From Acidobacteriota bacterium (GTDB taxonomy: Bacteria; Acidobacteriota; Blastocatellia; Pyrinomonadales; Pyrinomonadaceae), in assembly GCA_013813755.1 (NCBI GenBank), contig JACCRD010000247.1, forward strand, positions 1 through 6,490: DNA of 6,490 bases. Reading direction: 5' to 3'. The notes beneath the pieces are model-generated. The model was not told the DNA's origin. It did not search any database and saw only the letters and a list, made by a program, of their open reading frames with translations. Shown here piece after piece: positions 1-6,293 of the stretch. The translations under genes and the position numbers were made by a program. How positions within the stretch are numbered: position 1 is the stretch's first letter; every line of letters begins with the position of its first letter.

Positions 1-2822
1 TTATAAGGCTTATCACTGCCGCCGAAACCGCCGCCGCCGCCGCGGCGACCTCCACCACCGCCAAAACCGCCGCCGCGCCCGCCGCCGCCGCCTCGACGCC
101 CGCCACCATTGTTAGGACGATTCGCGCCTTCGCCAGCCGAACTTGGAGCTTGTCCATCAATAGTTCTGGCAACCGGAGTTCTTGATTTGCCGAAGCCAAC
201 CGTTTTGTTGAAATTAAGATTAACCCCGAAGAAACTCGGACCACGACCGTAGTTGCGCGGTATTACTGTTGTTGAAGGATTTGATATGTCGCCGATGTCA
301 CAGAATGAAAATGTCAGTCCGCGCTGCGCGCAGGCGTTATTTAATTGTGAATAAGTCGGACGTTCATTGGTAATCGAATCACGATTTCGGTCATCACCGG
401 CAATTATATTAAATGGACTACCCGAACGGGCAATGATAATCGGACTCATCCGAATGTTCCAGGGCAGCTGGAAATTACCGATTAAGGAGAAGACATGTCT
501 GATGTCCTGCTGCGAGTTACCGTATTCACCGCTTAAATCATATGTGTAAGCCGGAAAACCCCCGTCTGTATCACTTTTAGCAAATCCCATCCGGTAATTT
601 GCCCTCAATGAAATTTTGGGATTTATCGGCGCATTGAGTCCAAAGATCAATTGCTGTTGATTTATCACTCCGTCCGATTCATATTGATAGATGTTAGCCT
701 GTGTTGGGTCGGGTCGAAGCAATTGTATTTGCTGCGAAGTCGTCGGACAAATATTTATTAATCCGCAAACCGGCGCGTTGATATTACGTGTACGCAACTG
801 ATGAATCGTCCGATTTCCGACAAAATAAATAGAACCCGTCATTTTTAATGGTAATTGCCGTTCGACCGACAGCGCATACTGATAAGTCGTCGGCGCGCGC
901 AGGTCAGGATCGATCTGACGAATGGTGAATGTTCCGGGAGCAAGCGCGGCAATATTGGCGACAGTCGGGACGTTTGTAACGCCGCCTAATGAAAATACTG
1001 GTTGACCTAAAATTCCCTGATTGCCGGCGACAATATACTGAGCTTGATTAACTCCGTTGAAGCGTTCGGATTGAAGAGTGAAATTTTCACCAAAACGATC
1101 GTAGAAAACTCCAAAACCGCCGCGAAAAACCGTCTTCGGCAGTCTCGCGCCGCCCGCACCGGGCGAATAAGCAAAACTAAAACGCGGCGCGAAATTCATA
1201 CTGTCACTGATATTTGTCTGATTTTCGTAACGCAATCCGAAACTCAAAGTTAAAGACGGGCGCACACGCCAATCATCAGTGATAAATAAACCCATATCAT
1301 ACTGCTTAACATCAGCCAGCGGATTTCCCGATGTAATATTAAATTGATTTGGATTAAAAATTGGATCAGGGTTTCCCAAAACCTTCTGGCGATATTGTTC
1401 AATTGAAGAGAAAAGTAAATTTCCGGTCAATGGGTCGCGCACCCCAAAAAAAGAAAATGTGCCGCCAAAATTCGATTCAGATTGGTCTTTGATTGTTATG
1501 CCGCGAACTCGCACGCCAAATTTTAATGCGTGTTGGCTTTCTTTACCCACAGAAGTAGTCGTGTAATTCTGCAATTCAAAACTATTTCTATTATTAAAAT
1601 TTGTCCCGATTTGCGAGCCGCCGCCAGTAAACGCGCCGGATACATTAATCGTCGGGATCGAATTATCGCCAATTTGGTTGCGGCGATTTATTTCGTATTG
1701 AAACCTCGTTTCGTTGACTGTCTTCGGATTCAAAATCGCTGTTTCGGTCAAACGAAATTCGTGTCCGGTGCTGGAACTTTTTGAGGTTAAACTTTGTAGA
1801 TTAAAACCACCGCCAAAATTATCGGCTTTAACGCGCGTAAAACTATATCGCGCAACCAAAGTATTGTTCGTATTTATTTGATAATCAAACCGCGGGCTAA
1901 TCGTAAAACGCTGTGAGGGCACGGTTACGTCCTGCTGAAAAGGAACAATATTAAATGAGGAATCCAGGATACTTGCATTGATTACCTGGTTTTCGTCATC
2001 GTTCCGATTATTAATATCGATGAAAAAAGAAGATTTCCCTTTTTGCACCGGACCGGACAGATTTCCGCCGAATGTTCGCGCCTGGCTCGGCGCGCGATTT
2101 AGAGCGAACGGATTGCGCGAGTTGAGACTTTCGTCGTTAAAATTAAAAAACGCCGACCCGCGAAATTTGTCTGAACCGGGTTTTGTCAAAATTTCGATGC
2201 GTCCGAAACCGAGCCGTTCAAATTCTGCTGAAAACGGATTTTGGTTCAAACGAATCTCGCGGATTGACTCTCTCGGAGGAAGTCTGCCGCCGGTAAAACC
2301 ATCAATATAAATTTGCCCGCCGTTCGGTCCAGCCGAAGGTCCCGCCAAAGCCTGCAGAGCGGCTTCAAGTTGATCAGGATCATCAGGCAAAGCTTCTATC
2401 TCCGCTTCGGTTAAAACGAGTGAGCTGGCATTTCGGTCAGCATCGGTTGAAACCTCGCCGGCGCCTGAAACTTCAACTTGCGCCTCAACCGCTTGAACCG
2501 TTAAAGCGACGATTAGTTCCTCACTTTTTCCGGGCGTGATTACAACTTCCGTGTTTTCGTAAACCGCAAAAGTTACAGCAGCAACTCGAACCGTGTAAGT
2601 ACCCGGAGCGAGTCCGCTAATTCTAAATTCGCCCTGCCGATTCGTAACAGCGCTTTTTTCTATACCTGCGGCGTCAACCGCAGTCACCGTGGCGCCGCTC
2701 ACAACGGCGCCGAACGTATCGGAAACCTGACCGGCAACATTCCCCGTTTGTTGCGCAGAAATTGATAAACTTATAGATAGCGTTATAAATGCAATAAATA
2801 TGGATAATTTTAATTGTTTCAT
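1..2822 (-). CDS. Oar-like TonB-dependent outer-membrane receptor with carboxypeptidase-regulatory domain (C-terminus cut by window edge)
   Basis: The minus frame from ATG 2822 is open to the window edge, giving 940 residues without a stop. Residues 1-23 are a signal peptide (MKQLKLSIFIAF..., likely cut after SISA). Residues 27-110 are a CarboxypepD_reg-like beta-sandwich (GNVAGQV, GLAPGTYTV). Residues about 121-220 are a plug-like domain (QIYIDGF; RIEILTKPGSDKFRGSAFF). The rest is beta-barrel in style, alternating aromatic and polar residues with many Asn. Residues 810-822 carry a DxNxD-type turn ending in RP, common in Oar-like receptors. Residues 906-935 are almost only Gly and Arg. Family knowledge places it in the outer membrane taking up large ligands with TonB energy; the substrate is unknown and I see no clear TonB box. 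An in-frame TAA at 2832-2834 fixes the start, yet no Shine-Dalgarno precedes it. It lies 75 bases downstream of the DUF5666-like gene, same strand. Confidence 0.93.
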   Translation of the reverse strand, partial: MKQLKLSIFIAFITLSISLSISAQQTGNVAGQVSDTFGAVVSGATVTAVDAAGIEKSAVTNRQGEFRISGLAPGTYTVRVAAVTFAVYENTEVVITPGKSEELIVALTVQAVEAQVEVSGAGEVSTDADRNASSLVLTEAEIEALPDDPDQLEAALQALAGPSAGPNGGQIYIDGFTGGRLPPRESIREIRLNQNPFSAEFERLGFGRIEILTKPGSDKFRGSAFFNFNDESLNSRNPFALNRAPSQARTFGGNLSGPVQKGKSSFFIDINNRNDDENQVINASILDSSFNIVPFQQDVTVPSQRFTISPRFDYQINTNNTLVARYSFTRVKADNFGGGFNLQSLTSKSSSTGHEFRLTETAILNPKTVNETRFQYEINRRNQIGDNSIPTINVSGAFTGGGSQIGTNFNNRNSFELQNYTTTSVGKESQHALKFGVRVRGITIKDQSESNFGGTFSFFGVRDPLTGNLLFSSIEQYRQKVLGNPDPIFNPNQFNITSGNPLADVKQYDMGLFITDDWRVRPSLTLSFGLRYENQTNISDSMNFAPRFSFAYSPGAGGARLPKTVFRGGFGVFYDRFGENFTLQSERFNGVNQAQYIVAGNQGILGQPVFSLGGVTNVPTVANIAALAPGTFTIRQIDPDLRAPTTYQYALSVERQLPLKMTGSIYFVGNRTIHQLRTRNINAPVCGLINICPTTSQQIQLLRPDPTQANIYQYESDGVINQQQLIFGLNAPINPKISLRANYRMGFAKSDTDGGFPAYTYDLSGEYGNSQQDIRHVFSLIGNFQLPWNIRMSPIIIARSGSPFNIIAGDDRNRDSITNERPTYSQLNNACAQRGLTFSFCDIGDISNPSTTVIPRNYGRGPSFFGVNLNFNKTVGFGKSRTPVARTIDGQAPSSAGEGANRPNNGGGRRGGGGGRGGGFGGGGGRRGGGGGFGGSDKPY
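21..107 (-). repeat. GGC-type triplet low-complexity tract coding a Gly/Arg-rich loop
   Basis: On the plus strand this reads as runs of GCC and related triplets; on the coding strand it gives residues 906-935 of the receptor, made of Gly5-type blocks separated by Arg, Arg-Arg or Phe. Because the repeat unit is a codon, length changes by slippage would stay in frame. GC content is far above the flanking sequence. It probably forms a flexible, positively charged loop between late barrel strands; which side of the membrane it faces is inference. Confidence 0.8.
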
Positions 2823-2835
2823 ATAAAGAGTTTAG

Positions 2836-2876
2836 AAAGCAGAAGTAAGATGTTTTACCCATCACACTTCTACTTT
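2836..2876 (-). promoter_or_regulatory. long imperfect hairpin in the leader of the TonB receptor gene
   Basis: In the minus-strand transcript, AAAGTAGAAGT (2876-2866) pairs with ACTTCTGCTTT (2846-2836) over 11 base pairs including one U-G wobble. After a two-by-two internal loop, GATG (2863-2860) pairs with CATC (2852-2849) around a 7-base loop. The stem ends 13 bases before the receptor ATG, in a leader without a Shine-Dalgarno. It could be a terminator or attenuator after the DUF5666-like gene, an mRNA-processing or stability element, or a translation control. The bases after it on the minus strand are only mildly T-rich, so a classic intrinsic terminator is not clear. Confidence 0.5.
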
Positions 2877-2897
2877 TAGATTTAATTTTTGTAAATT

Positions 2898-4118
2898 TTA
2901 CGGCAAGCTTCCGCCTTCAAGTCCCGGAATGCTAAATCCCGTGTCCTGACTTCGCCGCCCGCCCGTCTGTCCGCTGGCTTGCTGCGTTTTCAGAAAAGGC
3001 TCGACACCCGACAATAATTTTATTGCCGTGATACGTTCCTGATCGGCAGTTTTTGAACTGGAGACGGCAATCATATCACCTATTTTTAGGCTCTCAACCG
3101 TAATATTCGGAAACCGCTCCAACATATCGTCGATATTTCCGCCGCCAGCGCCACGCATTCCGCCCTGACCTCTGCCCTGATTCATCTGATTTGGCGTTTC
3201 TCCCTGCGGTCTGGCAGGCGGGGCAGGTTGATTTCCGCGCGGCGGTCTGACTGCTCCGCTTTGTTCGGGCTGAACGCCGCCGGCTTGCATCGTTTGAAAT
3301 TGCGCCATTCTCTGCGCCATCTCGGCAGGAAATTGTTTAAGAACGGAATTTTTACCGATCAGGATTGTGACAGCTTTTTTAGTTTGAATATTGTTGATGG
3401 TAATTTCGTTTTTCGCAGAATCGATGGCGGTCACCGTTCCGCCGACAGTTTGAAACGCGCCGGTCACTATCTCTTCGGCGCTCAAAGTGGATGCGTCCGC
3501 ATTTTTTTCGCCCACCGCGCGGATCATATCTCCCGTCTGAATTTCACCGAATGAACTTTTTAGAGATTCGCTGAAATTAACAGAATCCGGCGCGTAACGG
3601 CGAAATTTTGTATCGCCTTTCAAATTCACAACTGTCGCCTTTTCACCCATTACACCGCGTACCGAAACCGTAATTTCTTTTGTTTGCGGATTGACCGCCG
3701 TTACACGTCCCGATATTCCGCGAGTTTGCCATTTTTCGGTTTCTTTTACCTGTTTTTGGGCAATGTCGGATTTTGTCAATAAATAAACGGTTTTGGCAGG
3801 AATCGTTTTTTTGTCAGCCGAAACAACACCGGTGATTAAAACTTTATCGCCCGCTCCAACCTCCGAAAGGTTCGAATCAATAGCGGCTTTTAAATTCGGG
3901 TTATCGGGCGGAATTTTTTTATATTCTGTTTTGGCTGATAAAACTGCTTCGATGGCGCCATCTTTGGTCTGCAAAATAATTTTGTTTGCTGCTACGGACA
4001 TTACTTCGCCGCCGACAAAATTCGGTTTAATGCCAACATCTACCGTCTGCGCCGAAACGCTTAAAAAAACGCTTCCAAAAAGCATCATAAATACAGATAA
4101 AATTGATAGTTTGCGCAT
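2898..4118 (-). CDS. secreted protein with three DUF5666-like repeats and a Pro/Gly/Arg-rich insert
   Basis: This is a 406-residue protein with a signal peptide (h-region within MRKLSILSVFMMLFGSVF, likely cut after SVSA at 23), so it acts outside the inner membrane. Three tandem copies of one domain are visible: about 35-115, 133-220 and 224-370. Each begins with a GG/SG-x-V-x-A/S-V/I strand, has a T/S-x-x-K/R-x-x-P turn, and later a GD-K/M-hydrophobic strand (GDKVLI, GDMIRA, GDMIAV). This matches the small beta-barrel style of DUF5666. The third copy is interrupted at about 270-330 by a low-complexity segment rich in Pro, Gly, Gln, Arg and Met. The tail (376-406) is also Gly/Ser/Arg-rich. 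No catalytic motif is seen; a binding or structural role is possible but unknown. The start is supported by AGAAGG six bases upstream. The TonB receptor gene follows after 75 bases. Confidence 0.88.
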   Translation of the reverse strand: MRKLSILSVFMMLFGSVFLSVSAQTVDVGIKPNFVGGEVMSVAANKIILQTKDGAIEAVLSAKTEYKKIPPDNPNLKAAIDSNLSEVGAGDKVLITGVVSADKKTIPAKTVYLLTKSDIAQKQVKETEKWQTRGISGRVTAVNPQTKEITVSVRGVMGEKATVVNLKGDTKFRRYAPDSVNFSESLKSSFGEIQTGDMIRAVGEKNADASTLSAEEIVTGAFQTVGGTVTAIDSAKNEITINNIQTKKAVTILIGKNSVLKQFPAEMAQRMAQFQTMQAGGVQPEQSGAVRPPRGNQPAPPARPQGETPNQMNQGRGQGGMRGAGGGNIDDMLERFPNITVESLKIGDMIAVSSSKTADQERITAIKLLSGVEPFLKTQQASGQTGGRRSQDTGFSIPGLEGGSLP

Positions 4119-4124
4119 TGCTTA

Positions 4125-4130
4125 CCTTCT
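4125..4130 (-). promoter_or_regulatory. ribosome binding site of the DUF5666-like gene
   Basis: AGAAGG reads 5'-3' on the minus strand, six bases before ATG 4118. It is a good Shine-Dalgarno match and supports this start, which is also the one giving a complete signal peptide. Confidence 0.7.
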
Positions 4131-4202
4131 TTTTACTGAAAATTTCTTGATTGAGACGGCAACTGCTTACACGATTGCCCAGTAAAGCTGTTTAATACTT
4201 CA

Positions 4203-4260
4203 CTTATAAAGACGTAATTTGTTCCTAAAAGGTTTTATTGTTTTTGTAAAGATTTGTAAA
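4203..4260 (-). promoter_or_regulatory. weak candidate promoter region before the DUF5666-like gene
   Basis: The 174-base gap 4119-4292 is AT-rich and holds no gene. Two weak sigma-70-like options are visible on the minus strand. One is TTTACA (4260-4255) with a 17-base spacer to TAAAAC (4237-4232). The other is a good -10-like TATAAG (4208-4203) with only a poor -35 (CTTTTA, 4231-4226). TTTACAAA occurs twice exactly 10 bases apart (4260-4253 and 4250-4243), about one helix turn, which could be a binding site. Nearer the gene, GGCAAT (4179-4174) can pair with GTTGCC (4163-4158). The gap size suggests that the two left genes may have their own promoter, separate from the sigma-factor operon. 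Confidence 0.25.
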
Positions 4261-4292
4261 TTTCGCAGCCAGAACAATTTACGGTTAATCTA

Positions 4293-5255
4293 TTACAGTT
4301 TGTGCCAATTATTTGTCGTTCGGGCGGTAAAGATAAGTCCGATACTTGAAGACAATAAAATTAAAAGGGCAAACGTCCAGAAATATGGAATTGAAAGAAA
4401 AATCGTCCAGACAAAAACGCCAATTAAAATGGCGAGCGTTTCAGATTGTTTAGACTCGGGCAGAAAGCGTTTTTGCAGAAGTTTTCCAATGCTGACCTGT
4501 AACGCGACGCGCCCGAAAACATACGCTAACATCAGCAAAATGAATGCCATCAGGCTGACAATCGCACTGACATAATTGGGCAGAAAACTTAAGCTTGCGA
4601 TAACGCCAAAAGTAGTGATCACGAAAATTAAAAATCCAATCCCAATTACCTTCAAATTTGAGAGTTGAAACCGAACAATCGCACGACTTACCGCACCAGG
4701 CGCAAGTGTCACAAACGTTAAAGTTACGATAAACCAGAAAAGAACTGACAACAGACGCTGCGCGATAAACGCCAGCGAAAAAGTCGGCGAAAAAAGCTGG
4801 GAAGGATTTTGTGTTAAATTGCGGAGTTCTTCTTCATAACCGGCATACATCACTGTTTCCTTGCCGGCATTTCTTAGAGGATTTTTGCTTTCCGGGCGAT
4901 ATGTTCCGCCAAAAATTATTACGTCGCCGCCGATAAAGGCGTTTTCCTTTTGAATAATCGAACCGCCGATTGTCGCCACGTCGCCGTCAACCGCACCTTC
5001 AATTGTCACATCACCGCCGAAAGCGAAAACTCCTTTCGCGCTTTGTTTAACAATCACATTTTTGCCAAACGAAAAAATTTCTCGATCTTTGGCATCTTCG
5101 ATAATTAGCGTTTCGTTATTCGGACTCGAAGAAATTGTGGTCTGTGCGTAAAGGGTGGCGGCGAGGAGGAGAATATAAATAAATCCCCTCAAAAAGTGAT
5201 TTAAGGAGACTTGAAAACGTGTAAAAATGCTGTTTGTGATGAAAAAATTATTCAC
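4293..5255 (-). CDS. exported bactofilin-like beta-helix fused to a five-helix membrane domain
   Basis: The protein is about 320 residues from GTG 5255. A signal-peptide-like segment (RGFIYILLLAATLYAQ, about 23-38) is followed at about 64-119 by short repeats with the bactofilin/polymer-forming rhythm: FAFGGDVTIEGAVDGDVATIGG and FIGGDVIIFGGTY, a right-handed beta-helix pattern. The C-terminal half has about five hydrophobic helices (about 168-185, 203-225, 228-252, 274-289, 291-310). The beta-helix would sit outside the cytoplasm, unlike classical bactofilins. It is the last gene of the sigma / DUF4870 / anti-sigma cluster, so an envelope-stress or envelope-shaping role is likely, but not shown. 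The start is uncertain because the frame has no ATG here. Options are TTG 5324 (inside the upstream gene), TTG 5273, GTG 5255 and TTG 5192. I chose GTG 5255 because GGCGG lies 11 bases upstream and it follows the previous stop by 25 bases. Confidence 0.8.
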   Translation of the reverse strand: MNNFFITNSIFTRFQVSLNHFLRGFIYILLLAATLYAQTTISSSPNNETLIIEDAKDREIFSFGKNVIVKQSAKGVFAFGGDVTIEGAVDGDVATIGGSIIQKENAFIGGDVIIFGGTYRPESKNPLRNAGKETVMYAGYEEELRNLTQNPSQLFSPTFSLAFIAQRLLSVLFWFIVTLTFVTLAPGAVSRAIVRFQLSNLKVIGIGFLIFVITTFGVIASLSFLPNYVSAIVSLMAFILLMLAYVFGRVALQVSIGKLLQKRFLPESKQSETLAILIGVFVWTIFLSIPYFWTFALLILLSSSIGLIFTARTTNNWHKL

Positions 5256-5280
5256 ACTATTTTGAGCCGCCAAATTTATT

Positions 5281-5856
5281 TTACCCGCGATTAAAACGAA
5301 AAAGTAACTTTGATAAAAAAACAATTGAAAACAAAAATAAAATTATCAGAAAAGCGATAGAAGCGCCGGAATTAAACAAAAGCTGTGAACTTACGGAGCG
5401 CAAAATAATCGCTGTTCCAAAAGCGAAATCATAGACGAAATGCCATACGAATCCGCTGACCGCCAAAATTTGTTCGGAAAAGTTGATAAAAGTCTTAACA
5501 ACCGTTTGGGTTTCGTTACCCAAACTGAGCAACACCAAAAAAAACAAACACGCGCAGACAAATAAAGCTCTAAACCTTTCCTGCGGTTGGCGCAGACCGC
5601 TCACTTTCCCTTGCGCATTGGCGACGACAATTTTTGTAAAATTTACGGGAACTTCAATTTCATTTTTCTCGAGCATCGCCCCGTCTAAAAAGCAGAGCAG
5701 TTTTTTCTGCTCATTTAATTCAGATGTACACATCAAACATCTCGCCAAATGCATCTCTAAATTCAATTCGTCCCGCGGGTTTAATTCACCGTCAATATAA
5801 GCGGCAATATCCTGGCGCGGACACATAATTTCACTTGTCGGATTTGGCGAATTCAT
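5281..5856 (-). CDS. zinc-finger anti-sigma factor with three membrane segments
   Basis: This 191-residue protein has an N-terminal zf-HC2/ZAS-type zinc site: C12, then H36-x3-C40-x2-C43, within CPRQDIAAYIDGEL...HLARCLMC. The AYIDGEL segment is typical of the family. Hydrophobic helices at about 96-112, 128-152 and 165-187 anchor it in the inner membrane. By family knowledge the N-terminal domain binds an ECF sigma factor and releases it on a signal; the partner is presumably the sigma factor encoded two genes upstream. Many family members have one membrane helix, so three is on the complex side. The start ATG 5856 lies 11 bases after the DUF4870 stop with only a weak TTGAG-like Shine-Dalgarno; Met11 (5826) is a less likely start since both remain upstream of the zinc site. 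Confidence 0.9.
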   Translation of the reverse strand: MNSPNPTSEIMCPRQDIAAYIDGELNPRDELNLEMHLARCLMCTSELNEQKKLLCFLDGAMLEKNEIEVPVNFTKIVVANAQGKVSGLRQPQERFRALFVCACLFFLVLLSLGNETQTVVKTFINFSEQILAVSGFVWHFVYDFAFGTAIILRSVSSQLLFNSGASIAFLIILFLFSIVFLSKLLFRFNRG

Positions 5857-5867
5857 TTCTCAAATTA

Positions 5868-6278
5868 TTACTTCAAAAATTTAATCGTTAGAGGATATTC
5901 CCAAAGCTCGCCTTTATTGGCTTTTACACCGCCGATAATCGGAAAAGCTATGCCCATAATAGACAGCGCGAGCCATCCCAAAGCACCGATTAAAATTCCT
6001 GAAAGTCCGATTAACAAATACCCTAATCCCATTAAAATAACGACGGCAAACATATAGATGATCGAGGAAATTGTCCAGTTCATAATCATTTTGCCGTGCG
6101 CGTCGAGCGCGGGAAATTCGTCTTTTTTGATCTGCCAGATAATTATCGGCGCGGCGATGCCGCCGAATGGAATGACAAAACTTAGAAGCTGCGACAAATG
6201 CGCAAACAAGCCCCATTGTTTTTGCTCCGCAGTTTGGAGAGCAGTCAGCGACGGTCGAGGCTGCATGTTATAATTCAT
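5868..6278 (-). CDS. DUF4870 small membrane protein
   Basis: This 136-residue protein closely fits the DUF4870 (Tic20-like) pattern: FAHLSQLLSFVIPFGG with IIIWQIKKDEFPALDAHGK at about 25-63, a conserved NWTIS at 67-71, and a closing KANKGELWEYPLTIKF. It has about three to four hydrophobic helices (23-49, 68-90, 93-118). The molecular function of the family is unknown. The frame runs upstream to 6320, but ATG 6278 is the right start: AAGGAG lies nine bases before it, whereas the upstream region overlaps the sigma-factor gene. It sits between the sigma factor and its anti-sigma factor, 13 bases after one and 11 bases before the other, so it is very likely co-transcribed and may take part in sensing or in anti-sigma control; that role is inference. 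Confidence 0.9.
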   Translation of the reverse strand: MNYNMQPRPSLTALQTAEQKQWGLFAHLSQLLSFVIPFGGIAAPIIIWQIKKDEFPALDAHGKMIMNWTISSIIYMFAVVILMGLGYLLIGLSGILIGALGWLALSIMGIAFPIIGGVKANKGELWEYPLTIKFLK

Positions 6279-6287
6279 CCAGATCAT

Positions 6288-6293
6288 CTCCTT
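6288..6293 (-). promoter_or_regulatory. ribosome binding site of the DUF4870 gene
   Basis: AAGGAG reads on the minus strand nine bases before ATG 6278. Its first two bases are the last two of the sigma-factor TAA stop (6294-6292), so translation of the two genes is probably coupled. It decides the start against the longer upstream frame. Confidence 0.8.

Noticed and set aside
367..2310. Four plus-strand open frames (367-549, 1044-1253, 1530-1784, 1978-2310)
   Set aside because: All lie antisense to the TonB receptor frame, which has clear domains; their translations show no recognisable family or signal.
2674..2865. Minus-strand 63-residue frame starting at GTG 2865
   Set aside because: It runs through the hairpin and then over the receptor's N-terminus in another frame; the receptor frame has the signal peptide and regulatory domain.
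2867..2895. Promoter TTTACA (2895-2890), 17 bases, TAGAAG (2872-2867) for the receptor gene
   Set aside because: Both elements are weak and the -10 lies inside the hairpin stem; AT-rich DNA gives such matches easily.
3228..4575. Plus-strand open frames at 3228-3554, 3793-4185 and 4219-4575
   Set aside because: They are antisense to the DUF5666-like and bactofilin-like genes or cross the gap between them, and their products look like antisense shadows.
5632..5648. Near-palindromic TTTTGTAAAATTTACGG inside the anti-sigma gene, similar to the motif in the gaps
   Set aside because: It is coding sequence for a conserved-looking stretch, differs from the 11-mer and is likely chance.
5483..6273. 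Plus-strand frames 5483-5800 and 6058-6273, and minus frame 5914-6216
   Set aside because: They overlap the anti-sigma and DUF4870 genes in other frames and lack family features.
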